Assembly: GCA_051294375.1 (NCBI GenBank)
Contig: CM119267.1
Location: 9,449,709 to 9,513,708, forward strand
DNA: 64,000 bases
Reading direction: 5' to 3'
Source: Paraspadella gotoi
Taxonomy: Eukaryota > Chaetognatha
Position 1 is the stretch's first letter, and every line of letters begins with the position of its first letter. The translations under genes and the position numbers were made by a program. Below, piece after piece: positions 12,182 to 23,550 of this stretch. Under the pieces are notes generated by a model. That model ran no database searches and had not been told where the DNA came from. It saw only the letters and a program-made list of their open reading frames with translations.

Positions 12182-13788
12182 ATGCTTCCTCTTGTTATAC
12201 TACTCCTGGTTTTTTCGTTGGTCGATGGCGGAGCGATCCCAAGCAAGGAGCACAAACCGTTGAATATCCCGCTCAGCGAGAAAGAACACTATAATGAGGA
12301 AGATCACAATCCGGGTAATAAGACAAAAGACAAATGTTGCTTATTAGCTTTGACGCTGTCATAATTGATGACTCGACAGATTTCGACCACGAAGCCTTTA
12401 TGGGAGAGGAAGCCAAAGCGTTCGACGACTTGACGCCCGAGGAAAGTAAGGAGAGACTCGCGGTAATAATTGGAAAAATTGACAAGGACAAGGACGGGTT
12501 TGTGGTCGAAAAAGAGCTTCAAGAATGGATCCAGTACACTCAAAGACGCTACATTTACGAGGCACGTAATCCTGATTTGATTTTATGACGTGAATTTTGA
12601 CGTCCCTAAGTAATATCTCTCCGTATTGCGAGGCTGATATTATTCGTATGGACGTAAGAAAATTCAAATCTTCTTGTAATTTATTGTCAATATGATATGA
12701 TATGATATGATATGTCAATATTTTTCTTAGGATGTGGAGCGACAATGGAGCAATTTTCATAAAGCTGACGAATCTAAACTTTCATGGGAGGAGTACGAGA
12801 ATACAACCTATGGCTTTCTGCACGACGGCGAAGGCTCGGACATGGCCGACTACGCTGAGATGATTTCCCGAGATAAAAACCGATTCAAATCTGCCGATCA
12901 AAACGAGGACAATGTATTAACTCAGGTCTTGTTTTAAACCGTTTTGTCCGCTCCTTTCATTTCCGTTGATTATCTTTTTAACATTGCGCCTTTTCTTTCA
13001 GGCCGAGTTTTCCGATTTCCTCCATCCCGAGGAGGCCAAGCACATGAGAGACATAGTGGTGCACGAAACGATGATGGATATAGACAAGGACAAGGACGGC
13101 TTCGTTTCCCGCGATGAATACCTTGCCGACATGTATCATCCAGACCCCGAGTCCAAGGAGCCAGAACCCGACTGGCTAGAGAGCGAACGGGAACAATTTG
13201 CGGAGTACAGGTATGCATGTTATTGAACGTTTATGAAATTTTTATTTTTCCATTCTACTTCACTAGGACTCGCGGCACAAATAAAAATAGATAATACTGA
13301 TGACTAATGCGTAAGCTTTTCGTGCTTCTCACCGATTTCTCGTGCCAATTGAACTTTATATTTAAAGCACCAGGAAAAAAAATCGTTTTATTACGTAACT
13401 TAAACTTCGACCCATCCACCAATTCTATATTTATATTGAATATAAAATGTTCCATTGATAGAAATTAACGTAAAAGTAAAACCTCTTCCTGGCAGGGACA
13501 AGAATAAAGACGGAAAAATGGACTTTTCGGAGGTGAGAGACTGGATAATTCCTCCCGACTACGATCACTCCGACGCAGAAACGAAGCATCTCATTTTCGA
13601 GGCCGACGCTGACAAGGCGAGTCGATTCTATTTTTAGTTGCGCCGCGAGTACTCGCGAAAAATTAACCTCTTTTTGTTTGTAGGATGGAAAACTGACGAA
13701 GGAAGAAATTCTCGAAAGGTACGACGTTTTTGTTGGAAGTCAAGCCACGGACTTTGGAGAAGCATTAATGCGTCACGACGAGTTTTAA
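12182..13788 (+). CDS. CALU: Calumenin (CREC-family ER Ca2+-binding protein)
   Basis: Calumenin/reticulocalbin proteins are low-affinity Ca2+ binders of the ER lumen and secretory pathway. Exons: 12182-12314, 12380-12561, 12731-12925, 13002-13210, 13496-13616, 13684-13788; 314 aa against 315 in human calumenin. A signal peptide ([17 protein letters not shown]) is followed by six EF-hands. EF1 (DKDKDGFV), EF4 ([10 protein letters not shown]), EF5 (DKNKDGKM) and EF6 (DADKDGKL) are canonical; EF2 and EF3 are degenerate. The C-terminus RHDEF carries the HDEF ER-retention signal, and [13 protein letters not shown] is near invariant in the family. Introns 2 and 5 use GC donors (GAG|GCACGT and AAG|GCGAGT). 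Downstream GT alternatives would break the frame. A short ATATG tandem repeat lies in intron 2. The 387-bp gap after the stop shows nothing recognisable. Confidence 0.94.
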
Positions 13789-14175
13789 GCAATCATTGGT
13801 CGTTTCGTTTCGACATTACAAAGGCAAAGCGCCCAATTTATGCACTCGCACTCGTTTATTATCGTACAAATTCTATTAGTAGTAGACATCGCTAGTCATT
13901 ACGAGAATAATTTCGTATATAATTTTCACATCAGGCTATTAATGGTTTCATACTAGTGTTGCAAAATTTAATGCAAGTACGAATCTCAATGAATTTTGTT
14001 CGATAATTTCAAAATTTTTATTTCAATTTATGCTGATTCCATATTGTTTTTGATTATTACCACACTTGTTACATGAGATTTATTGAGTGTTTACTAGCTT
14101 TTTAGTCATGTCTTAATAAAACTTTTGCATCTCGAATCACATGAATTCCGATCTTCAATACGTTCCAATTAAACT

Positions 14176-14847
14176 ATGCGTAACGTTCCAAGCACGCGGA
14201 GCGTGACTTCATTGATTCAGAAATCTTCTGTTGGAAAGCTCATTTCTCGAGGATGGAGCAAATACCTAAGACTGCTGGACGATCGTCCTATCATAACTAC
14301 GACGTTTTCTACCGCATTTCTCTTCACCACCGGAGATATCTTGGCTCAGAATTTGGTAGAACGGCGATACTCACACGCGCCTTGGGACGTTCAGCGGACA
14401 ATACGGGTGGGTTGCGTCGGTCTCGTCTTCATGGGACCGTCCTACGCGATTTGGTATCGCGGATTGGACCGCTTCATCCGAGGCTTCGCGATGAAGCAAA
14501 CGTTGATGAAAGTCGCCTTAGATCAAGGCATCATGGCTTGGGTTTTTTGCGCCTGGTTCGTCATGGCAAACTCTGTATTTTCCGGGAGATCGTTGACGGA
14601 AGCCTGGAACGATTGGACTGTCAACATGAGAGACATCATGGAAGCTAACTACAAGTTGTGGCCGGCGGCTCAAATGTTAAATTTTTATTTGGTTCCTCCT
14701 CATCATAGAGTTCTTTTCGTGAATCTCGTTTCTATTTTCTGGAACACTTTTTTGGCGTGGAGTTCTCATCGATGCCAATGTCCAAAGAATTCTCCCCTGC
14801 CCCTTCCGGATTCTAGTCAGTGTATACTTTGCAAGACTCGCAACTAA
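14176..14847 (+). CDS. MPV17: MPV17/PXMP2-family membrane protein
   Basis: A single-exon 223-aa member of the Mpv17/PMP22 family, small four-helix proteins of the mitochondrial inner or peroxisomal membrane linked to mitochondrial DNA maintenance in MPV17 itself. Family landmarks are present: GDILAQNLVERR, the GPSYAIWYRGLDRF block, LDQGIMAWVF, then NYKLWPAAQMLNFYLVPPHHR and WNTFLAWSSH near the C-terminus. An N-terminal extension rich in Ser and Arg (about 1-35) could be a mitochondrial presequence, and the protein ends in a Cys/Pro-rich tail of ~25 residues beyond the usual end. The ATG at 14176 is the first in frame. The family is certain; MPV17 rather than an MPV17L or PXMP2 paralog is my best guess. 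Confidence 0.85.
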   Translation: MRNVPSTRSVTSLIQKSSVGKLISRGWSKYLRLLDDRPIITTTFSTAFLFTTGDILAQNLVERRYSHAPWDVQRTIRVGCVGLVFMGPSYAIWYRGLDRFIRGFAMKQTLMKVALDQGIMAWVFCAWFVMANSVFSGRSLTEAWNDWTVNMRDIMEANYKLWPAAQMLNFYLVPPHHRVLFVNLVSIFWNTFLAWSSHRCQCPKNSPLPLPDSSQCILCKTRN

Positions 14848-15913
14848 TTTTTTTTAAAAAATGTTTTCTTCAAGATTTAAGAGAAAGTCGTAGTATTAGT
14901 TATAGAAAAATCTTTTCATATCAGAAAAAATATTAGTACTTTTGAAAACGTTATTACTTTTCTCAGAATTAATTTACAATTTCCCGAAAAACCATTGTTT
15001 AAGTAAATTTCACTATTGCTTGAAAAATTTGTTGGGTTGTAGGAGTTAATAATTTTAAAATATATAGAACTGCCCTTTTTTATCAAACCCAAAATAGCGA
15101 ATGCTAAACCCCTGTTTAACGGTTAAAAGGCGCCAAAAATTGTTTTCTCCTATGGACTTAATATAAGAAAGTTTTAAACACCTAAAGTTCTTGACGTTCT
15201 GCCGCTCGCCTATTAAATTTGCGTTGTTCAAAATATAAACATAATTTCCTTTTTCCCAGGATCATAGCATAAAGCACCCATAATATTTTATCAGAAATAC
15301 TAATGTCGCTTTTTAACTCCTAAACGACTCGAGTGCCTTTTAATTGTATGCCTTCGAACAAGAATTTGTTGTCCAATTTGGTGTTTGATTCATTGACTAC
15401 ATATCAGATGAATTCGCATGAGCGAAGATTGAATTGAAACATGTTTTGGGTGAAGGTAACAACCCTTCAATCACAAAAAATATACGCTCATATGGTTATA
15501 TCAGTTTAATTTTTAGTGATTTAATTCGTTTTTTCGGTGTTGTGAAATATGTTTTGTAGTTTTAGAATTATACAGTTACAAATGTTATTGTTTGGGAATT
15601 GCATGAAGTAAAGTTTAACTTATATTTATTTCTGAAAGTATGATTCCTCTTTTTTGTTCCATTCCACCATGACCTAATTTAAATTTCGAAATCTTTATGG
15701 ACCTTTTGGATTTTTGCCTCAGTAGATTCGGTTCTGCCCCTTTAAATTCAAATATACATAGCAGTTAATTTTTTGGAAATTTTGTTTTACATTTTTTTAA
15801 AAGTTTACATTAGTCAGTTATTTCTATCACTTTTTTGTCTTTCATTCTGAAGTTAACCTTTAACATCAAGCTAGATTGAACAGTTTTTATATAATACTAA
15901 TCTTCATAAGTAT

Positions 15914-16072
15914 ATTAGCGGTAGCCATCCAAATTAAAATTTTAACGGGAACAGCATTAAACAAATCCATTATTGGTATTATTTATTGTGTTAAAATATC
16001 TTTTTGAAAAAATGTTCCAAACCATTAGTAATTCGCGAATTAAAATTATTATGTTGCTATATAATGTTAAAA
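15914..16072 (+). repeat. Dispersed repeat family R1, copy 1
   Basis: This stretch matches 55673-55828 in the same orientation. Shared blocks include GGGAACAGCATTAAAC, TTATTGTGTTAA, and AATTAAAATTATTATGTTGC (one change in the other copy) followed by TATATAATGTT. Divergence and small gaps are visible, so the copies look old. The nature of the element is unknown. Confidence 0.6.
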
Positions 16073-16084
16073 AATCTTTTTGGA

Positions 16085-16345
16085 TATTTTAAGCTTTTTC
16101 AATTGATTCTGATAGAGCTCAAAAAGTTAAGCAAAAAAAGTAATTATAACTTTTTAAAATTTTGATGTTTTATTACTAAAAATTAGTAAAAACCTTTAAA
16201 ATTATCGGATGATGATGATTTTTTATGGTTTTTCCAAATTTTGACCCACTTATCTAAATATTAAAAAAAAAATTGTGTAGACAACTTTTCATAAGCTATC
16301 TGAATCTGCTTTAAAAAAAATTGACATTTCCTATTTATAAGTAAA
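16085..16345 (+). repeat. Dispersed repeat family R2, copy 1
   Basis: Parts of this AT-rich segment match the reverse complement of sequence between the two minisatellite arrays. GATTCTGATAGAGCTC corresponds to the region near 49705-49722. The 16240-16310 part (CCACTTATCT, GACAACTTTTCATAAGCTAT, CTGAATC) corresponds to 49085-49190. A mobile element of about 0.7-1 kb with degenerate copies is likely. Confidence 0.5.
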
Positions 16346-16779
16346 TATTAAAAAAATAATTACTCCTGCTTCTAGCCATTTTAAAAAATTTGGTCCATTG
16401 AAAGTTTTCTCAGAAATTGGGAAAGTTCCCAAATCAAACTTCTGATCCCACCCCATTACATAGATATATAGATATATAACTAATATTTAATTATATACTT
16501 GCCCTTTTATTTAAAAGTACTGATCACAATAAGTAGTTTAGTAAGTTTAGTTATGCACCACTCTGTATATCCGAGTGTAAGGTAATGAATCTAAATATCT
16601 ACTAGTCTTTTGTTTCATCTCGGATGTTAGTTTTGGGCCTTAACAGTAAAGTTGGTGGAGCTTGGAACAGCTTGCTGTTCTTCCTATTTTGAGATAAAAA
16701 ACTTGGATTAAATGATAGGGTCGAACGATTTATTCCGATCCTATTTCACAAAAAATACTTCACAAGTTAAAAAAAATTC

Positions 16780-17557
16780 ATGGCGCGCGTGGACTGCAAA
16801 GTAGTTCTCTTGGGACGAGAATACGCTGGTAAAACGAGCCTCGTGGAACGGTACCTCAACGACAGATGGCTGGGGGATTCCACTGTTTACCAAAGCACCA
16901 TAGGTAAAGTTTTTTAGCCGCGATGCAAGTCGGATTAATAAGGTGGCTTTGTTTCTGAACATTTAGGTGCTGTTTTCGGAGCCAGACAACTAAACGTCGA
17001 CGGTACCAATATCATCATGGGGATTTGGGACACGGCCGGAAGTGAGCGCTTCGAAGCCATGAGCCGATTGTATTATCGAGGCGCGAGCGCTGCCGTCGTT
17101 TGCTACGATATTACGAACAAGACGTCCTTCGATAGAGTCAGGTAAAATTCCTACTACCCCGCATTGCTTTGATCTCGATCCCATTTTTTTTATCGTTTCG
17201 TTTGCGGTATATTTCAGGTTTTGGGTGGACGAACTGCAAAAGCACGAGGAACAATGCCAAATATTTTTATGTGGAACCAAGTACGATTTGGTGCAAGAAA
17301 ACCAGAGCAAGAGACAAGTGGACTTCCATGCCGTCACCGACTTCGCCGACGAACTGGGGGAAAACGTTCGTGTCTACGAGACGTCGAGCAAAACTGGTTA
17401 CCGAGTTTCCGATTTATTTTGGGAGATCGCCGGATTTTACGTAAAAAACACCAACGTTAACAATAATTTGAGTCAAAGTCCTCCTGCGTTACGAGGAGCC
17501 GATTTGAACGAAAATCGGCGAAGTCGTTTCAGCGCTAATCGCGAATGCCATTGTTAG
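16780..17557 (+). CDS. RAB24: RAB24-like small GTPase
   Basis: RAB24 is an atypical Rab with low GTPase activity that acts in autophagosome clearance and late endosomal traffic. Exons: 16780-16903, 16967-17141, 17218-17557; 212 aa against 203 in human. The P-loop is GREYAGKTS (12-20). Switch II reads WDTAGSERF with Ser at 67, where ordinary Rabs have the catalytic Gln; this is the RAB24 hallmark. The guanine-specificity motif is CGTKYDL instead of NKxD, another RAB24 trait, and ETSSKTG supplies the G5 motif. The C-terminus ends in CHC, a possible prenylation site, after a variable tail of ~35 residues. All phases agree. Confidence 0.93.
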
Positions 17558-17629
17558 TCAAAAACAAATTCATTGCGTTCTTATCTTCTTTTGACACGAC
17601 CAGATTATTGACCTGAGATTACTTTTGGG

Positions 17630-17811
17630 TTAATTTTACTTTCGCCGACCGGGGTTAGGGTTAAGGTTGGGTTAAGGTTAGGGGTAGTTAGGGTTAGTTA
17701 GGGTTAGGGGTACTTGGTTAACAGGTTTTAGCGTTAGGGTAATTAGGTAATATTTTTTTAAAATTTTTTTTAAAAGACGCCCAAACCGCGGTCGGCGAAA
17801 ATTAATTTTAG
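17630..17811 (+). mobile_element. MITE-like element M1 copy A with internal TTAGGG-type repeats
   Basis: The segment is bounded by inverted repeats. The left end reads TTTTACTTTCGCCGACCGGG, and the reverse complement of the right end reads AATTTTCGCCGACCGCGG. Inside, 17653-17737 is a degenerate telomere-like array of GGGTTA, GTTAGGG and TTAGGGG. A second copy lies at 47203-47350 in reverse orientation, with the same ends and a shared GACGCC block. Size (~180 bp), TIRs and lack of coding capacity fit a MITE. The rest of the 676-bp gap between RAB24 and CACHD1 shows nothing recognisable. Confidence 0.7.
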
Positions 17812-18233
17812 CCTTACTTTTTATCGAGTGCCTTTTCTATCTTATGAGTCAGTTGTCATGCTGAGGCTAAGAGTGCCTTATAATCTCATATAACGTTCTT
17901 CTCGCAAACCGTTCTTTAACTAGTCCATTACCTTGTTACATTTAATGTTATCTATAATTTTAACGTTCCTGTTGTGATATTCTCGACGATGGTGATAGCT
18001 ACTGTTTGTAAAAGCGTCAAATAGTTTTGGGGTGTTGGAAGCCTTCGTTTTCAGATAATTTCGCGTATCTCGTTACATTTATTATAATTATGGTTATTCC
18101 GCTTAATGACATCATTTTTCAACTTGTTCTCATGATTTAGTTTATTCGTCTGATGATAAAATCCTAATGCTCGGGGAGATAGAGGAGGTCGGTTCTTAGA
18201 GCCTCCGCGCGCGAAAAATCTCTCGACTCCACC

Positions 18234-21200
18234 ATGAGGCGAGAATTTTTCGCCCCCGCTCTCGTCACCGCGGTATTCGTGACTGTTTGGACGATTTCTG
18301 CCGCTGGGCTTGAGCGACGACCTTCCCTCAACAGAGGAATTTCGCGTCACCCTTTAGAAAAAGTGTTTTTTCCTCTCGAGCGCGAAAAGTCGAAAGCGGT
18401 CGACATCGGCGAGCAATCGCGACTCAGGAAACGAGACGCAGTGGACGAGGACGAAATCGGCCGGTCACCGACGTCAACTGCTAAAAAAACTCCTGTGTTT
18501 TTTGACGCTGGTCCCGCTGGACTCGATAGCAAAGGTTAATTTCGATTCAACTTACTTGGAAGACTAGTATTCAAACAATTCTCTTGATTTTATCGATCCG
18601 TTTCTCTGCAGGAGCTGACGCCACTGAAACTGGAGGTTCACTTAAATTTAACAATCCAAAGTTGTTGGATTCGTTGGGCATTCAATCTCTTGAGGAATCG
18701 TACAAAGAAATTCATCAACAAGAATCGGAGGAACAGGAAAGACAGTTTTTGGGTGAGTTGTTGCGGTTTGACTGTTTCGCCGTAGTATATCTAAAATTCT
18801 CACTGCTAAAACTTGCTCCCTCAGGCGGTATCGTTATCGAAGACGCCGCCAGACACCTGGGGTCCTTCATGCGCAAGATTTCCAACGACGAACTACGAGT
18901 GACTCAAATGCAGAGCATCTTTGACTCTCTTTCCTACTCGTCAACGGAGTCATCGATCGCCGACCGCCTCGCCCACATTGTCCGCCAACTCGGGCTTAAA
19001 CTCCGACGTTACGCCGGCATCCTCGCAGCTAATCAGGCCGCCGTGCAAGAGCTTTACACCTCCTACTTGTGGGATCGCTCCGGCCAGATATATTCCGGGT
19101 TTTCACCATTCGGTGTGACGTCGTCCATTGGCGAAGCGCCAAAAGATTGCTGCCGTCTTCGAAGAAACTCGGACGTAGTCTGGTCCGACGCTTGGCAGAC
19201 TCATATCTCCACGGCACAGTCGTGCGACCTCGTCTCATCCTACGCCATCGACGAGCCGCTCTTCTCGCCCGGACGCAATCTCACGCACGTTTTTGGACAG
19301 AATCTCAGATGTCACCCCATGATCAAGTGGCAGTACTTTATTTCCATGCAAGGCCTTCATGTCGAATACCCGGCGCATAATTTCGACGCGTCGCGGGTCG
19401 CCTGCGACGAGGCGGTGCACGCCCGCCACCGAGATGTCTTCGTCGCGACCGTCATGCCGAGAAGAAAGAACGTGGTTGTGGTTCTGGATCAAGGCCACTC
19501 TTTGTCGCCTAATCAAATGGCGATCGCTAAAGCTGTCGCTCACCATGTGTTGTCGTCCTTGAGCGAAGAAGACTACGTAGGGGTGATCGGACTAGCGGAC
19601 AAACCTGAGTTTCCACCTGCCGCCTGCATGTCCGAAGGACTTGTCCCAATGACGTACGAGACGCGTTACCAATTGGACCGATTCATCGGGGGCCTTCGCA
19701 AAGTAAACGCACCTACTAACCATGCCATGGGATTTCGCAAAGCCTTTGAAATGATATGGCGTAGCCTGGGTCTCGGCAACGCAACTGAGGACCCCGACGA
19801 AGCGTTAATTATCTACATTAGCCGTGGACTGTTGTCCTCTCTCGCAGACGCTAAGGATATCATCAGCACCATCGCTTTGGAAAACGGACGAATGGGTCAT
19901 CGTGTCGTCATCAACACCTACGCCGTAATCGATCAGTCGACTCCGCTTATGTTCGAGAAAAGTTTCTTATTGGACATTGCGGAGCAGAACTTTTCCAAAT
20001 ACGCCGTCATGAAGCAGCATCCAGCGCCCGTTCGTAAGGGATTCATGGTGGCCGTCAACAGCACGGAAAATATTCACGCGGAAGTGGGCGACTTTTGGAA
20101 GGTGTTGTGGCGTCCAGGCGAAGGAGACGTGCCGCCCTCTGGCACCAACCGAGGGACCGGCGGATTGGGCGCTATTCCCCGATCTTGGTGGCCGGGAAAC
20201 AATGACGACGCTGATTCCGCGGTCTCTGGAAGAACCGCCGACTCGAGTATCAAGATGAGGTTTTCTTTGCCTCACGTCGACTCGGAGGGCGGAAGTGGAG
20301 GCTTGATCGTGAGCCTGAGTAAACCGGCTTATTATAACAAGCATGTAATCGGAATGGTTGGTCTCGACGTGCATTTGGGAGATTTGATGGCCGATTTGAC
20401 CTACTACTCCGAACTGACCTCACCGCCAACCACCTCACCACTCGAATCAAAAAAGATCGAAAAAATCGCCCCATCAATGGTTCCTCTTTCCTACGCCTTT
20501 CTCGTTGAGCTCAACGGCCTTGCTCTGGCGCATCCCACCTTTTCTCGGCCCTCGGAAATGACCGATCAACCCATGCATACGGATATTTCGCATTTTGAAA
20601 AAGTTGACGGATTTCATGAAGCACGTCGAAAAATTCTCTCGTTAGATACGGGCGAGCATTTTTTGCGCACGTATTCGAACAAAACGGGGGGCTCATCCTC
20701 GGACGGAAAAAAGGATAATACTAAAAAAATTTACGTCGTCCATTATGCATGGCAGCGTATTTCCAACTCTCCGTATATAATCGTCATTCGTACTGATTCT
20801 TTAATTGACATTGAGAGTGACCCGAGCGGTGGCCTCAACGTCGTCAAGCAAACTGCTACGAGTTCGAACCGCGGCGGGGGTTCTCTGGAGATTCTCAACC
20901 TTATGTACCACCGACTCGATCTGCTCCCACCTGATCGCTCAAAGGACCGGCTCTGCACTTATTTGAAGCAAATCGCAACATTCTCCACGTCGACAATGTA
21001 TCTTTCTCCAAATGCTTTTATTAAGCCTTTCGAACACTTAAAGGAGACCGAAACGTGGACCATGGTTCAAGGTTACACGGCGTGGCTTAGGGATAAGACT
21101 GGACTTTTGTCAAACCCGGGAATTCGTCCCGAGGTTCGTCCCGACGCTATCGCCCTCTCAAAGATCAACGGAGACTGGATGCAGGCTTATCACCACTCTC

Positions 21201-23311
21201 CGTTAAAGGACCATATCGTTCGAAGATATGTGGCAACACCCACGGGCGTTTTAAGAATGTTTCCAGGGACTTTGCTCTCGAAACGATACAACCCTCTCGA
21301 GCAAAGATGGTACACGAGAGCTTTAAAGCACCCGGGTCAAGTAGTTTTTACCGGCCCCTACTTGGACGTAGGTGGAGCCGGTTATGTAGTCACGTTGTCG
21401 CACACCATTTACGAAGGAAGATCGGCGTCGCTTCACAGTGCCTCTGATCCTGTCGTAGCCGTTATGGGTCTCGATTTCACTCTTCACTATTTCTACAAAC
21501 ATTTGCAAGAGCTCTTTCCTTTCTTGTGCAAGCACTCGAGCAGTATTCGATGCTTTATTCTCGACGATTCGGGATATTTAATCGCTCATCAAGGCCTCAT
21601 AGATCCCAACGGTAAAGGTCCCGTCGAACAGCAGCATATAACCCATAAGGAACCGCTGGTAGCCAACGATATCCTTAACCACCGATGGTTCGTCAAGAAG
21701 CAACTTTGCAATTCTTACAACGACAGAACCATTCAGCGATTTTATAAATTTAACACTTCCCACGACGGAGTTTTGACAAATCTGGTTCACGGCGAGCATT
21801 GCGCCAAATATCAAGTGACACACATTCAGGGAACAAACTCGTTCCTAGGAATGATAAACCAGACTTGTTCCATGATCACAGCGTTTTGCCCTTGTTCTAT
21901 GATGGACCGTCTCTGTCTTAATTGTCACCGAATGGAACAGAACGAGTGCGAGTGCCCCTGCGAATGCCCACTGGAGATGGACTACTGCACGGGGGACATA
22001 CTGAAGCGCGAGAATTCTAACGCTCCTTGTTCTCGTTTCCCGTCTTCGCCATTTTTAGCGACGCCCAGCATTTCTTCCTCTTCTAATCTGTACTGGAAGT
22101 CGACCCCTCTCCCTCAGTGCAATCCTCGTGAATGCCAGACTCGTCTCTCGAAGGACGATTGTTTCGCCGTCCTGGATTGCGAATGGTGCGAAATCGAGAG
22201 CGACGGTTCCCAAATCGAGTCTCCCTTTTGCGCATCACAACGCATCTGTTTTGGCGGCGTGCGTGGGGCCCGTACTCCTTATCGGGACGAAATTTCTTCC
22301 TCTCTTCCCAAATCCGGACTGGGCGAACCGGGCGGCGCCTCACCATCGACTGGCGTAGGTCATCGGGCCTTTCCTGGTGTTCGCTCCGCGCCGGTGGGTC
22401 CCGTGGCAGGCGGAATCATGGGCTGCTTCCTGGTTCTGGCAATCGCCGTGTATTGCTACCGTCATCACGTAGTGCAATCGCGATACGCTCACGCTTACTT
22501 GAGCGCTCAAATGGGAAACGGATCCTCCGATTTGCGCATGAACGCTCTCGAAGAGCTTCCTCCCGATATGGAGGGACCCGTCGGGGACGGCGACGGCGAT
22601 CCACCGTCGGGCGGAATCGGAAATACCAATTTTGTGCTTGCCACTTTCGAGAATCCAATGGCTGCCGCCGCCATGTCGCCTTATCGCGTCAACACGTCTC
22701 CTCGTCGACCACTCGGCGGCGAGAGTGACTATGGTTACTCTACTATGACGCCCCATGAAGACACAGATCAACAGTCGCAGGCTGACACGGTGACTGGATC
22801 TCGTGAGCGCTATCACCCTTCCTTGGCGATTCCTCGCCCTTCCTCGGGCGGCCAACCCCGAATTACCTGCAATCCTCAACTCGCCGTTCTTCCATCTCCC
22901 TACGCGGCAGTACCCGCCTCTCCCATCCCGCCGCCGCCCGCAACGCCTTCCGTTTCTTCTCTTTCGACGTCGACGTCGCCTATGGACGGCGTTTTGACGA
23001 GTAAAGACCTCGTTTACTCTCTCCAACAACCATCTGGGGTTGCTTCTTCCGCAGAAAGCGCGGGATGTCCTTCCATTTCCAAAGACTCTGGCATCGGGCC
23101 ATATACGCTTCCGCCTCAATTGAAACAAAAGTACGCGAGACAATCTGAAGCAGGGCGCGAGAGGAGCGACGTCAAACCAAAAAATGATTCCTTGCGCGAT
23201 GGTAATGCCTTCGAGACCATTACGGACCCCTCTGTTACGGTTATTTCAAATGTCTCGGAATCCTGGAATAAAGTGCTGGCTGACGTCACAGTTCATCCGG
23301 AGCCGTCGTAG
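18234..23311 (+). CDS. CACHD1: CACHD1 (VWA and Cache domain protein, alpha2delta-like)
   Basis: CACHD1 is a type I membrane protein related to voltage-gated Ca2+ channel alpha2delta subunits. Exons: 18234-18534, 18612-18752, 18825-23311; 1642 aa, longer than the ~1270 aa of vertebrate CACHD1. A signal peptide covers about residues 1-25, and a basic/acidic linker follows. The VWA domain has a MIDAS-type DxGxS (LDQGHS, about residue 369). Two Cache-like modules lie near 630-780 and 980-1100 (WYTRALKHPGQVVFTGPYLD). The block VEQQHITHKEPLVANDILNH and the Cys-rich run RLCLNCHRMEQNECECPCEC are almost identical to the family. A transmembrane helix at about 1338-1361 (GPVAGGIMGCFLVLAIAVYC) precedes a long Ser/Pro-rich tail containing GYSTMTPHED. 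Intron 2 (72 nt) is in frame and lacks stops, so a retained form could exist. Confidence 0.94.
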
Positions 23312-23550
23312 TAAAATGAATTTATTTCTGACATTACATGTTTTTTTCATTTAATGTGTTGAAGTGTTATGTTGTGATGTTCCAGATTATATACATGCAT
23401 TATTTTGTGGCCATTTTGTGGCTTATATTCCAGATTTAAGTGCTTCTTTTTCACCGGTCTTATGATTTATGAATTTTGTGCACAAATTGCGCGTAATTTA
23501 TGATGTACTTGTGCCTTTTTTTCTTCCTCATTGCTGAAGTACAGAAGGCT

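Larger units (their letters stand above)
14848..16779. other. Long AT-rich intergenic region with dispersed repeat fragments
   Basis: Nearly 2 kb of AT-rich DNA between MPV17 and RAB24. It contains fragments of two dispersed repeats, listed separately, and a short GATATATA-type run near 16460-16480. No ORF with recognisable homology was found. The last few hundred bases should hold the RAB24 promoter and 5' UTR. Confidence 0.55.

Noticed and set aside
17653-17737. TTAGGG-like tract as a chromosome end or fusion scar
   Set aside because: It is short, degenerate, flanked by genes on both sides and enclosed by inverted repeats shared with another element copy.
22340-23143. 267-codon minus-strand ORF opposite CACHD1
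   Set aside because: Arg-rich shadow of a GC-rich coding exon; no family resemblance, whereas the + strand is clearly CACHD1.
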